64,000 nt of DNA from Aphanomyces cochlioides. Taxonomy: Eukaryota; Oomycota; Saprolegniomycetes; Saprolegniales; Verrucalvaceae. The notes under the pieces are model-generated. The model saw only the letters and a list, made by a program, of their open reading frames with translations. It searched no databases and was not told the DNA's origin. The translations under genes were made by a program, and so were the position numbers. The stretch lies in NCBI GenBank assembly GCA_019828595.1, contig JAHQRK010000006.1, forward strand, positions 186,001 to 250,000, read 5' to 3'. This document shows, one piece after another, positions 37,821 through 48,773 of the stretch; positions within the stretch are counted from its first letter, which is position 1; every line of letters begins with the position of its first letter.

Positions 37821-39526
37821 TTAAAGGTCGACTCCATGACCTTCAACCTGAGCTCCAGACGGAGCGTGAGAAGCGTCGCGCCTTGTAGAAGCGCTTTGAT
37901 CAGATGTCGCAGTCATGCGCGCTACACGCGGCGACCGCCGAGGGCTTGAAGGGCTGGGCTCGCGCGATGGATATCCAGCGCGAATGTTTTTACAAGAAGT
38001 GCTCGGAGCTCGAGCAACTTGTTGAGCGTCTCGCAAAGGAGAGAGATCGCGTGGACGCGCATCTTCGGCAACTTCATCGGAAGGTTCACCAGGACGCAAC
38101 GCGTTTTGAGGAGCTGAAGGTGGGAGAACCTCAACTTGAGGTATGTGTCTTTTGAGCTTGCCCGTGTAGATGACGGGATGGATATCCCAGTCATCGGGCA
38201 GTTCGAGCTCATAGTCCATCGGACTAATAACTTTTCGAATAGGGAACGGCCCCAACCAAGGGAAGCGAAGCTTCGAAGGACCGCTAGGTCTTTTCACGAC
38301 CGACCGATGCACGTAGACTAGGTCGTTGACTGAATACACGTTCGTGTTTCCACGGTTGTGTTTGTTTGCTTGTTTTGCCTGCTTCGCTTGAGCGCTGGCG
38401 ATGTTCTCGCGCATGCGCAGTAACAATGATTCGCGCGACGACGCGAAATGTTCAACAGATGCGGCTGTACGCCGCGGAACGTCATCGGAGATTCCTCCCA
38501 CAGTTAAAACAGGACGGTTCACGTCCGTGGGAAGCCGCGGGTGCTTCAGATGCACCGCGTAGAAGGGCGTAAAGCCCGTTGACGCATGAACAGACGTGTT
38601 GTATGCAAAACACGCTGTTGGCAACATGGAACTCCATGTTTTCGGCCTAGACAAGGCATAACTTCGAAGGATGTCTTCGAGAACGCGATTCGCGCGTTCG
38701 GTCTGACCATCAGACTCTGGATGGTCCGAGCTGGACATGTTTAACGTTGTCCCGCAGAGCGCGAACAGCGCTCGCCAAAAATGGGACATAAAACGAGGGT
38801 CTCGATCCGAGATCGGGTCGGTAGTCCAAAATGACAATAGACGTTGTCAAAGAAAAGGCGAGCTGACTGCTCCGCCGTGATGGATGCCTTAGCAGGCAGC
38901 GCGATCAGATACTTGGATGCGCGATCGACAAGGGTGAAAATACCCGTATTGTCCGACTTGTCGGCGGGCAGGCCAAAGATAAAGTCCATGCTCACGGACT
39001 CCCACAGTTCGAGTGGAACGTCCAGAGTCTGGAGCGGAGCTTGCGAGTGTGGGGCGGCCTTAACGGCCTGACAGACGCCACATGATGCAACAAAGCGCGC
39101 CACCGCCTTGTAAATGCGTGGCCACCAGAAAGAGCGAGCGACAGACAAGTATGTCTTTTCGCGGCCGAAATGGCCGCCGCTTGGAGTGTCATGGAATTCG
39201 CGGATGATCTTCGCACGAAGAGCCGGGTCACACGGCACAGCCACTCTCGGGGCGTCCCCCAGAGTGACTGAATACCACAACAAATCGTCGTGGAAAGTGA
39301 AACGTCCGATCTGGACTACCTTGGTGGAAAGCGATTTGCCAGCGGTAATGGCATCAATCGTCCGGCGAAGGGCAGGATCGAGGCTGTATGCTCCTCGAAT
39401 GCGATCAAACAAGTCCGAACGGACTTCGGATAGGGCAGACAGGCAGGGAGGTTCCTCCTCCGCTGGACGGCGCGACAGCGCGTCTGCAATGACGTTCGTA
39501 CGACCTGGTTTGTACTCAACAGTCAT
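37821..39526 (-). pseudogene. gypsy integrase with chromo-like tail, one frameshift
   Basis: Starts EYKPGRTNVIADALSRRP, the linker that normally follows RNase H. Then the zinc-binding region (GGHFGREKTYLSVARSFWWP; CGVC) and the catalytic core: Asp in SVSMDFIFGLP, Asp in SDRDPRFMSHFW, Glu in QTERANRVLED. Frame changes at about 38835 between the first and second Asp. The C-terminal part (FPWLGPFPIRKVISPMDYEL; VIYTGKLKRH) looks like the SH3/chromo-type tail of chromovirus-like integrases. Confidence 0.87.
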
Positions 39527-41754
39527 GTTGGTCGGTTGAAGTCAGGCAACGCCAGGATCGGCGCTTGCGTGAGGCTGGCTTTGATGCCGTCAAAGGCCTC
39601 TTGACAATCTTGTGTCCAGTCCCACTGGACGTCCTTCATTAGTAGCCGCGTCAGCGGCGTCGCGATGTCGGCAAAGGTCTTCGAAAACTTGTGCAGGTAG
39701 GTCGCAAGACCAAGCCAGCAGCGGAGCTCTGTCGCAGTGGCCGGGATAGGCCAAGTTGTGATCGTGGTGACCTTGGCCGGATCTGGCCGACATCCATTGA
39801 TACCAACGTACTCCCCGAGTACGGGTATTATTGCGACGCCGAACATACATTTCTGTAAATTAGCGTACAATCCTGCATCTCGCAGCGTCTGAAAGACCTG
39901 CCGTAGGTGTCCGAGATGGACTTGCACATCTGTGCGATTCTTGTCTGCACGACTGTGCACGTAAATGTCGTCGAAATACGACGGCGCAAAGTCGCGCAAC
40001 GGGCGCAACTTGTGCGTGACCATTTGGTTGAAGGTCGCCGGGGCATTCGCAAGCCCTTGTGGCATCACGAGCCACTCCCACAGCATGCCCGGCGGTGTCG
40101 AGACAGCTGTCTCAAGAATATCACATACGCGCATGAGGATTTGGTAGAATCCATCGCGCAGATCGATCGTTGGAAAGATCGTTGAACCACCCATACTGTC
40201 AATGATGACATCTTTTATTGGGATCGGCGTTTGCGCCGGAATGGTGGCTGCGTTCAGCTTGTTGTAAGCATGAACAATCCACCAAGAGCCGTTAGGCTTC
40301 TTGACGCAGAATGTCAGACTCGAGTGTGGCGACGTACTCTCCCGTACGTGCCCCGCCTTCTTGCGTGCAGCAAAGAACGAGTCGATGAACTCAACTTGCT
40401 CACATGGTAGTGACCACTGTCGAGTGACACACCACTTAGTCTCTGGCGTCAAGTCAATCTCATGACGCACGCCCTTGTCCTTGGACAATCTCGCGGGAAC
40501 TTTCTCCGGGAAGATATCCCCGTATTCCTTCACGAGGGGGTAAAACGGGCTCGTCCTGAGCCTATCCCATATGCGAGATGGAGCTGGCGGTGTCTCGCCA
40601 GCGACGTCCGGATCCTCCGTGGACGTCGTGCAGAGGTCTGTCTCGTCGACACTCTGGAGCACTACGATGCTCGTGATGCGCTGGGAGCGCAGAGCACTTC
40701 TAAACTCGGCAAAGCTCATTTCTTCGAGCTTGCATATTTCTTCAGCTGTCGTCGTCGGCAGCTCGGTCAAGACGCGCCCAGACACGGGCAGTGTCGGCAT
40801 GGGACTGCGCTCCAACGCATCCTCTTCAACAATCACGTCTCCGTGCACTCGGTCCGTCAATGCACTCGCGAAGGAGACTTTAAGCCCGGTCCGTTGGGCA
40901 TTACTCTTGTACACAGGCAACCCAGTCCGTCGGGTATTTGCCCAAGTGTTGTTGAAGGCCTGACGGCCGATATCTTCTTTAGAAGACATAGGACCGCCCT
41001 GGCGTGTCGACTTTCCCGTAGCCGGGAGCTGACGCAGCGTAGCTAACTGCTCATCGCCAGCTGGCGAGGGGATGGGCTCATTACTCTCCACGCCCATACG
41101 GCTTTTGAGAAAGTCGGGGCCGACCTCATGAATGGTCTTGGCCCGCCAGTTTATGCAGGGCTGGTGTTTCACCAACCAGCCCATACCTAGGATGAGGTCA
41201 CAGCGCTCATCTAGGTCTACGACGAAGTACTCCTCCAGACTACTGAACGTGCCAACCTGTGTTAACAGGCGCACTGATCTCTTGGGTGCGGTCACGACTG
41301 ACCCATCGCCCAACTTGACGCGCACCGTCTCAGTCAGAGACGTGCTGTTGTCGACCTCGGCATAGAGGCTCGCATTCTCTTCGAGCGTCTGTCGACGGGC
41401 AAAATTCTTCGACGCTCCGCAGTCGATTAAGACTCGGAGTTTTCGGTTAAAGCCCTCTACAAGCATCTCGACATGCAGCATAGTCGTATGCTGTCCCAGT
41501 TGACACAGTAATGTGTCAGAGGCTAGGTTCTGACGAACAGGCGGTATGCCGGAACGCTCTTCATCAGAGCCTAGAGTTGTCCCAGTGGGTCGCCTCGCGC
41601 CTACTGGGAGTTGGCTTTCCACTGGCGGTGGTCGTAGCCACGCCCACGCCCACGATAGGCGCCACCACGCGAGCGGTGTGGGGAGTAATTTCGGTTCTTC
41701 CTCGCCTGCGCAGGCTGAGGGCATTTTCTTGCGAAGTGACCAGGCTGGCCACAA
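39523..41754 (-). CDS. pol: gypsy protease-reverse transcriptase polyprotein (truncated)
   Basis: The open frame overlaps gag. The protease site is LRVLIDCGASKNFA (Asp-Cys-Gly variant of DTGA). RT blocks include LRDGFYQILM, LVMPQGLANAPATFNQM and the active site SYFDDIYVHS. After the RT connection (DVQWDWTQDCQEAFDGIK; PILALPDFNRP) a stop comes directly. The next coding sequence is already past RNase H, so about 100 residues that other gypsy elements have are deleted. Confidence 0.9.
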   Translation of the reverse strand: MWPAWSLRKKMPSACAGEEEPKLLPTPLAWWRLSWAWAWLRPPPVESQLPVGARRPTGTTLGSDEERSGIPPVRQNLASDTLLCQLGQHTTMLHVEMLVEGFNRKLRVLIDCGASKNFARRQTLEENASLYAEVDNSTSLTETVRVKLGDGSVVTAPKRSVRLLTQVGTFSSLEEYFVVDLDERCDLILGMGWLVKHQPCINWRAKTIHEVGPDFLKSRMGVESNEPIPSPAGDEQLATLRQLPATGKSTRQGGPMSSKEDIGRQAFNNTWANTRRTGLPVYKSNAQRTGLKVSFASALTDRVHGDVIVEEDALERSPMPTLPVSGRVLTELPTTTAEEICKLEEMSFAEFRSALRSQRITSIVVLQSVDETDLCTTSTEDPDVAGETPPAPSRIWDRLRTSPFYPLVKEYGDIFPEKVPARLSKDKGVRHEIDLTPETKWCVTRQWSLPCEQVEFIDSFFAARKKAGHVRESTSPHSSLTFCVKKPNGSWWIVHAYNKLNAATIPAQTPIPIKDVIIDSMGGSTIFPTIDLRDGFYQILMRVCDILETAVSTPPGMLWEWLVMPQGLANAPATFNQMVTHKLRPLRDFAPSYFDDIYVHSRADKNRTDVQVHLGHLRQVFQTLRDAGLYANLQKCMFGVAIIPVLGEYVGINGCRPDPAKVTTITTWPIPATATELRCWLGLATYLHKFSKTFADIATPLTRLLMKDVQWDWTQDCQEAFDGIKASLTQAPILALPDFNRPT

Positions 41755-42323
41755 CTGAAACAGCGGCGCTCTTCGCCAGAGGCAGTTTCCATACGCGAGA
41801 TCTCCATATCGGAGGAGACATCGGAAGACTTGCCGGAAGAACGCGCCAAACCGCGCGAATGTTCCGTGTTCAGCGCAATGCTGATTGCTTCGTTGAACCT
41901 TTGGGGTTGCAAACGGAAGAGCTCGTCACGAGCTGGGTCTTGATTTAGGCCATACATGAAGACCGTCACACGACCGGTCTCATCAATCTTGTAGGAGCTC
42001 TCGAAGGACCCGAGGATGGAACGAAGTTCGGACTCTTCAAGACCGGAGATTTTCGCCGTTGCCTTCAATAGGTCTTCTTCGTAGATCAACGCCGCCTCTT
42101 CCTGAGTGCGTTGCATAGCGGCATGGGCCGCTGTCTGCGCGGTTGCTTCGCCATGTAGGCGGAAGCTCTCAATGACAATAATCTGGTCTTGAGGGTTCAC
42201 CCCACTGAACAATCCCCGAAGGATGTTCTCGGGGATCAAGTGAAGCAGCTCGGTCAGAGTAGCTTGCTGTTCCGGTGAAAAGTGCGAAACGTCGAATGTC
42301 GACGTTGCGGGCGCAGCGTCCAT
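41601..42323 (-). CDS. gag: gypsy Gag with zinc knuckle
   Basis: 240 residues from ATG 30 bp inside the 5' LTR border. The C-terminal CFSCGQPGHFARKC is a CX2CX4HX4C nucleic-acid-binding knuckle, followed by an Arg/Gly-rich tail. The frame overlaps the start of pol in another frame, so pol expression would require frameshifting or an unseen splice. Confidence 0.85.
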   Translation of the reverse strand: MDAAPATSTFDVSHFSPEQQATLTELLHLIPENILRGLFSGVNPQDQIIVIESFRLHGEATAQTAAHAAMQRTQEEAALIYEEDLLKATAKISGLEESELRSILGSFESSYKIDETGRVTVFMYGLNQDPARDELFRLQPQRFNEAISIALNTEHSRGLARSSGKSSDVSSDMEISRMETASGEERRCFSCGQPGHFARKCPQPAQARKNRNYSPHRSRGGAYRGRGRGYDHRQWKANSQ

Positions 42324-42352
42324 GGTCCTGGACGAACTAGAGTGCTACCAGG

Positions 42353-42614
42353 TGTAACTGGGAGCAGAGGATGACAGTCGCGTGTGAACTGCGACTGAAG
42401 TGTAAGAGTGAATTAAAGTTAAAGCAACCTAAGTCTCATTCCTGTCTTGTTTCTCGTTGGCTATAGCACAGCCTCACTAGGAGCTTCAATTTCTGTGGCC
42501 TCCCGAGGCCAGTCGTTCACTAAGTAGAGTGCGGGGAACCGCTACTGCAGGGCGCCCGGTCAATGCGCAGATGCGCCCTCATCTTATGTACCTGCAAGAC
42601 ATGGCACGGTTACA
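42353..42614 (-). repeat. 5' LTR (262 bp)
   Basis: Starts TGTAAC and ends GTTACA. The adjacent internal sequence (minus strand) begins CCTGGTAGCACTCTAG, a candidate tRNA primer-binding site starting TGG. Confidence 0.9.
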
Positions 42615-43810
42615 TTGAGATTGCTCACATGCCAAGTGATTCAGAGCAATGCTGCTTTTTTCACCCATCAAGCCTTCGAAAAAGGCAACCACGTTTTTAG
42701 CTTGTGCAAAATGCGAGTCAATTGTTTCGATAATTTGTGGCAAATTGTATTCGAACATCCATCGGGCTGAGAAACCTGCATAATAGAATTTGTGATCAAC
42801 TGCATCTTTCTTGCCTTCATCGCTCTGAGTGTCGACAGTAGCTTCATCCACCAAATTCGCTCGAACACTGATCCAGAAGTCAGGATTCTTTGTAGCTTTA
42901 CAATATTCCTTCAAAGTCCATGGACGTGCGATAAAATCTTCTACATTCATCCAACCACGTGCCTCGTCGTTACGTTTGATTGACATTGATGCAATTGATA
43001 TGGAATATCGTTTTTTGGAATAATCGGTATCGAAGACATCTTGTTCTAATTTCAAATGGTAGTCAAGTTTGGTCACTCCATCTATGACAACAATGTCATC
43101 CATTGCTCGGGCGATGTACTGCCGGATGTCACGTTTGTCGTGAAATTTAAGTTTCCATGTGCCGTCTTGAGTCAACCGGACAAGATGAATGTAATTGGAG
43201 CTATCCACGTGGATCCACAAGACAGATTTTCCACTTGCAGCTTGCTTGCATGCCCAGAACCAAGTCGTGATTGATTTCCCAGACCTGGAGGGCCTTGTAT
43301 CCAAACCCCACGATGACCTTCAGCTGATTCATCGGTCTTGGCCATCGCATTCACGTCGTCTAATGTCTTGATGAACCGCAATGTATCTTTTCGACAGTAC
43401 ATCAATATTTCTTTCTTCTTGTCCCGGCTCGGCCTGGAAATGTCAACACCAGAGATTTTGATGCATCTTCCACGCGCAATTTCTTCAAAGGTAATGTCCT
43501 TTACTGAAAATTTCAAATTTTTGTGTTTTGGATCTGTTCGTTGCCGCTTAGGAAAAGGGACAACAATCCACAGGGGATCATTTTTTCTTTTGCCGTACTT
43601 CGCGAATCGCTCTTCTCCATCGTCATCATTAAGAAGTTCATTCAGAGGCTTTTGGCGTGACCGACTCGCTTTTTGTTGACATAGAGTGTGAGTTGTGATG
43701 GAAGTAACCCAACCATGGACAGCACGCAGAAAACGAACATGGTCAGGATTTTCCGGAATCTCAACATACCATTGATGCGTACCCATGTACAGTTCTTTTT
43801 CCTCATCCAC
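42615..43810 (-). pseudogene. CRN-type P-loop NTPase, N-terminal part, Walker A frameshifted and gene interrupted
   Basis: From an apparent splice acceptor at 43811 the frame runs to GVWIQGPPGLG, a Walker A loop, where one base is missing; the continuing frame reads KSITTWFWACKQAASGKS. Further motifs are VLWIHVDSSNYIH and DIVVIDGVTKLDYHL (Walker B-like). The layout matches the NTPase modules described in CRN/RHS-type effectors. The 5' header region is not found upstream. The gene is cut by the gypsy element at 42614 and resumes at 37416. A part is duplicated at 63030-63280. Confidence 0.65.
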
Positions 43811-44441
43811 TAGAACAAAGTGCGCATATCAAGTTCCCTGTTGGGTAGTTGCCATGCTTTTCGCGCGAAAGAGAATTTCTTCAATGATGTACTCTTTGAT
43901 GTGATATTGATTTACTCCGGAGTATACAGTCTTCGTACCTGTCATTTGTGCAACCCTGTGTACAACTTTATTTTGATTGGCTTAAAATATACTTTATTGA
44001 CTTGTGTAGAGTGTAAAGCCTAATGAAGCCTAAATCTCCACCCCAAAGTCGACTGCGCCCAGTGTCCATGTCGTCAAACCCCACATGCAATTGTATCGGA
44101 TCTAGTGCAGGATGTATAAGCAAACCAACCTGTACTAGACTCGATGCAATTGCATGAAGTTCTACACAACTACTATCTTTAGCACAGGACTTTGGTGGCA
44201 AAGAAGTTTAATTAATTGTGTGTTGTTGCAAATACAACCCAGCATGTGGTGTGATGTCGTCGTAGCGCTGGGCCACGTCAGACGCTTTATTACCAATGCA
44301 GTTTAGCTTTTGATAAAATTGTTGCAGTCAACATTGACCAAAGCTCATAGAACAATATTTGGTCAGTCGTCGTGCTTCGCACGACGACTGACGGGTTTGT
44401 TTGAATTATTTTGCTATTTGAGGCTATGCGCACCACACACT
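43811..44441. other. spacer between two CRN-type pseudogenes
   Basis: No supported gene. A short inverted sequence, CGTCGTGCTTCGCACGACG, near 44367-44385 can form a hairpin. Confidence 0.45.
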
Positions 44442-46044
44442 TTAGATCAAGAAGCAGAGAGGCTGTTCCCCGTTGAGAATCACGTTCGGCACGCGAGGAT
44501 CTCCATTAACTAGGTCCTTCACGTGGAGCTGCCATAAAAGCTGAAAGAGATTTGCGACGTCAGATCGGGTCGTCGGACGAGGCAGAGGCTTCCCCACAGG
44601 ATACATCAATACAGCAGCGCCACCTGGAATATCAATGCATTTTCCCACTAGGCGAATCGTTAGACCAGTGTACTGGGCTTTCGTTAAGGCCTCCTCCTCT
44701 TAATAGAGAGATCGGATGAAGGATTCATCCACAATTTTCAACGCAAAAACCTCCCCACCTTGCCCAATTACCTCGACCGCGGGCGCACGACCGAGAAACG
44801 CATCACCCTCCACCACGCGAACCCCCAATAACGAGCAGGCCATGGTCAAGCCCGTGACAAATGGAGACACGTTGGCAGCAATAAAGTTGTGAAATAAGGA
44901 TTTCGAGCCACCATCAATCCACATCACTTTCTGAACTTTTTCAATAACAGTCTTGTAACTACTGATCAACCAAAAGGAGCGGCGATCAAAGAGAATAGCA
45001 CTTGTTGACGCCTTGGGGCAAAGATTCTGCAGATAACGAACCACTTGGCCACACGCAGCATTAGTAATATCGAGCTTGCTTTCAAAGAGAATAAGACAGT
45101 CAAACAAATCTTCCACTGCTACACCAAGTCGAAACGTGTGATCAGACGGACGATCCACATCATCGTTTGGCTCTGGCTTGACAAGAAACATCCCCGGGTG
45201 GGTCGCAAATCAATCCGGTTTGAGATCTGTAGTCTTGGATTCAATTGTTGACTGAGACAACCACTGATACTGCTTACTACAGCTGTACGTAGTATTATTG
45301 ACGAAGACCATGTTACAGTCGGCCAACGCCAGGTTGAAAAATGGAGTAATAAAGGCATCAAAAACAGCTTCATTCGTAATGGCATCGGCTTGCTGTTGTA
45401 TAATCGGCGACCAAAAGGCTTCTTCGTCATGTATTGGTGCAACATCAATGATCAATTACCGCTTTTTCAACCTCGCACACAGACTTGTGAGGTAGAAAGG
45501 CTGTAAGAACTTCCGTTTGAAGTTGATTTTGGCGTCTACTTTGGCGAATGACAGCATCTTGAAACTCCACAGACTGGGCTTGTAATGTATGATCACTTAC
45601 TGCACCTTCTGGTCTGACAACCAAAACGTGAATTTTCCCAACGGAAGAGTCATGTAGTTGGGGGTACATGGATAAAGGAATTGAATCGACCAATTTCTTC
45701 GTAGATCCACTGAAATCGCTCAACTGCTTCGTGGACAAGTCAATGACGGCTCCATTGAGGACAATTTGATCATCCAGAGTCTGAGTCAGGCCATCCACAC
45801 GATAAAGCCCCAAGCGATCCGCGTCGCAAGTGATACTTTGTGGTTTCTTCTCCTTGATCTTGTCCTTGAGATCTCCCACAGTCTCATCAGCAGCAACGTC
45901 CACAGGGAAAGCCCTTTCCTCGCCAATCACAACGCAGAACAATTTGACTATTTTCGGAAATGGGACGTTGGTAATAAATCCCATTAAGCAGTTCATGTAT
46001 CGATTTAACAAGGTTAGGAGCTGCTCTCGACGACTGAATTGCAC
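44442..46044 (-). pseudogene. CRN effector-type gene with kinase-like C-terminus, degenerate
   Basis: Header domain (about 45490-45960) starts VKLFCVVIGEERAFPVDV, followed by DADRLGLYRVDG where canonical CRNs have LFLAK, and the KIHVLVVRPEG motif that usually ends the header. The header is nearly identical to the copies at 54170 and 58374 but its expected ATG is ATA. After LPHKS it joins a different C-terminal module, with a frame change and in-frame stops near 45208, 44700 and 44442. The kinase-like catalytic loop is HVKDLVNGDPRVPNVI; the frame stops at CFLI, exactly before the DFG-equivalent. In pathogenic oomycetes CRNs enter host nuclei; this copy cannot encode a full protein. Confidence 0.8.
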
Positions 46045-46111
46045 AGAGATCTTTTTTCTGAAAGCGAATTTGGATTGCCCCGGACCTGGCAGGATATGAA
46101 CATGAAATTAA

Positions 46112-46316
46112 ACTCAGACGAGGTGGACGATACCATTGAGCTTCTATATTGACATCCGCAGGAACGACGCCATCAATTTCCGCCGCAAAAGTCGTAAATG
46201 TAATGCTACAAATCGTAAATTGTTCATCCAATGTATGCAAAGAACATAGAGAGAGTCGGCATACCGTACCGACGCTTGCCGCAGCCGCAAAGTTTATTAC
46301 ATCCCTTCTTGGCCAT
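46112..46316 (-). other. conserved Cys-rich start exon of unknown gene
   Basis: Begins with ATG and a short GC-x-LCGCGKR motif, followed by a possible GTACGG..TAG intron and then ITFTTFAAEIDGVVPADVNI. The duplicate at 62823-63029 keeps the motif (KKGCKLCGCGKRR), suggesting coding constraint. It could be a 5' piece of a now scrambled gene. No family recognised. Confidence 0.35.
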
Positions 46317-46886
46317 CTGTTGAAATCAAGAAGTCACGTCATGGTATCAAGATTATAATAATTCGTGTCGACGTCTCCTTTAAAGAGTCATCAATTCAAT
46401 ACATTTGGCCCTTCAGCTCACTGTCGAAAGCTTCTAGAAGGCTAATAAGTCATTAGAGAGAGCGATATCACAGCGGCGCTTCCTCTACTCCGACTATCTC
46501 TCAATTGCCACGGCGTGTATTTTTACAATTATTCAAGTTGCAGTTTACTGGAAGGCTTCCAAAACCTTCGCAAAACCCATTTAAATCGCATTTCGCATCC
46601 GGATAATGATTATATTTTTATTCGACAAACTTGAAAATAGAGACTTTGCGCAAATCGAGATTATACTATAGACTATACTATAGACAATGGATAGGCTTAT
46701 AGTATAATTCACTGAAAAGGCGGATTGCGCATCTCTTTATTGATTATAGAAAGGACTATAAAACATGATAATTTCTCAAGAGGTTGGGCAATTCATGACC
46801 AGCCATTGAGTTGCAAATTTGCCCTTTGAGGAGAGAATGAATCCTTCTATGTTGGCTCTCCTTGCTGCTGGGGTGACGATGACCTT

Positions 46887-47923
46887 ATGTTGTTGCTTCT
46901 GAAACGCAGTATTCGTGAACGTCTGATGATACCTCAAGAAAGGTTTCAACTTGCTCCTGCATGTGACCAAACATGCCTTGCTCTGTTCAGGTTTTCTAAA
47001 GCCGACATTACGAGGTTGTTAGTAAGTATGCGTCTTCCTGAGGTATTTATCACGGGTAATAGAGTCAAATTTTCTGCTTTAGATGGTCTATTGATAATGT
47101 TATGACGATTGGTCTATCCTAATCGCTGGATGGAATTGGCAATGACATTCGGCCGGGAACATCGGAAATTTGCAGAATATTCATGAACATGCTCAATGTT
47201 TTGTACGAGAAGTATGCCACCAAGCTCGATTTTGACAGTGACATGGTTCAACTTTGTGGTGTTGCGTCTTGCAACGCAATATCGCGTAAGACTGGCATCG
47301 ATACATCATGTGCTGCATTTATTGATGGGACGGTCCGTCCTATTGCAAGACCAACGTATTTTCAAAGACAAACCTACAACGGTCACAAACGTGTACACTC
47401 AATCAAATTTCAAAGCGTTACGTTGGCAAACGGACTCATTATATCTATGTACGGGCCAGTTGAAGGCCGTCGGCACGATGTGATTCTACTACAGAACAGC
47501 GACATTGGACGCAAATGGCAAGCTTGTGCACCGTCCGGCGCCTACATCTACGGTGATCCAGCCTACCCCCTACGTCCTTGGCTACTGAGCCCGTTCAAGG
47601 GAGCGGCGTTGAGTCCAGAGCAAGCAAAGTTCAACAAGCAAATGAGCTCTGTTCGAGTGTCTATTGAGTGGTGTTTTGGAGCCATCTTGCGTTATTGGGC
47701 CTTCCTTGATTACAAGAAGAATTTGAGAATATTCTTGTCACCAGTGGCCAAGATGTATCTGATCGGTGTGCTCTTTACAAATTGTCTGACTTGTGCTCGC
47801 AGCGGAAACCAAACAAGTCGCTTCTTTCGTCTTGATCCTCCATCGCTTGAACGTTATCTGAATGAAGAATTATTAAATTCAATGTTGATATTTCTCAACT
47901 TAAATTATTGTTTACAAAAATAA
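46887..47923 (+). pseudogene. PIF/Harbinger DDE transposase, one stop and one frameshift
   Basis: The N-terminal part (46887-47102, FSKADITRLLVSMRLPEVF) runs into TGA at 47103-47105, in frame with the next conserved block VYPNRWMELAMTFGR. A frameshift near 47155 then leads into ICRIFMNMLNVLYEKYATKL and the catalytic core: Asp in AAFIDGTVRPIAR, Asp in YIYGDPAYPLRPW, Glu in SIEWCFGAILRYW. The last two thirds are intact. Probably dead, though its ends could still be mobilised by a relative. Confidence 0.82.
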
Positions 47924-48021
47924 ATATAATAAAAATATTGAATACAAAAATTCATATAACAAAAATATTGTGTACATGAATATATATTATTAAAATACTC
48001 ACATAGAAATATTTTTATATT

Positions 48022-48773
48022 TTATTTTTGCGATTTTTCAATCAGAGCTGCCATCATCCGCAACATCTCATGCTGCATCTTCGTCGCTTCCTTTTGCCAT
48101 TGAATCATGCTCTCTTGCAATGTAATCATGCGATTGTCCAGTTCCAAGCGCTGTCTCTTTGTGTCGGCCCTGTCTTCCCTTTCGCTAATTCGAGCTTGAA
48201 GTGTCTCTCTGAGGTAACTATTGATGTCAAATTTTGACGGCTTCTCGTGATTTTCGTCTGCTTTCTGACGCTCAAAAGTCGTCAAAGCCGCATCACGAAG
48301 CGCACGCCCACCATCATCCTGCTTTGCTTTAGCATCCTGCCTCGTCTTCTTTTTTTCGTCTTCCACAAGTTTTTGTTCACGTAGAAGCTCATCGTACTCT
48401 TGCAGCAGCACGGTCTTTTCGTCGACAGTCTCATCAACTCCTACATATACAATAAGCTCTAGAATCCCTTTAAAATAGAACCTGACGCCGCTTGAGATTC
48501 ACGGTCTGTTGCTCGAAAGGATTCATGAATGGTCTTCAAGCGGCGTTTGAGACTGTGCTCACTGACGTCCATGCCTCCACTACTAAGACGCAGGTGGATA
48601 CCTCGCCATTGCTGAGCTTCTTTTGTGCCTTTGACAAAGAGGCCGTCGTCGCTCAAAACTTCTTGCAGCAACTTAACGTCATCGGCTTCCTTGTACGCAA
48701 AACGCGTCTTCCTGGCTTTCTTGCCGCTGTCCGGCAAGTCATCTTGAGCGTCAGTATCGTCAACGAGATCCAT
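48022..48773 (-). CDS. Myb/SANT-like protein of Harbinger element A
   Basis: Exons 48773-48482 and 48440-48022 (41-nt intron) give 236 residues from the chosen ATG; in-frame ATGs further upstream are possible. The N-terminal region reads RKTRFAYKEADDVKLLQEVL then QQWRGIHLRLSSG and HSLKRRLKTIHESF, a trihelix/SANT-like set. The C-terminal part is a coiled coil (SMIQWQKEATKMQHEMLRMM). Predicted to bind the element ends together with the transposase. Intact, unlike its partner. Confidence 0.75.

Larger units (their letters stand above)
37417..42614 (-). mobile_element. Ty3/gypsy LTR retrotransposon, RNase H deleted
   Basis: Minus-strand element with LTRs 42353-42614 (5') and 37417-37660 (3'), each starting TGTAAC and ending GTTACA. 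Flanks TTTAG and TTGAG resemble a 5-bp target duplication with one mismatch. A purine tract (GGGAGGA, minus) abuts the 3' LTR. Gag, protease, RT and integrase are present in gypsy order, but the RNase H region is missing. It split a CRN-type gene. Confidence 0.92.

Noticed and set aside
44360..44395. Hairpin as a tRNA or structured RNA gene
   Set aside because: Only one short stem; no cloverleaf, anticodon arm or T-loop pattern.
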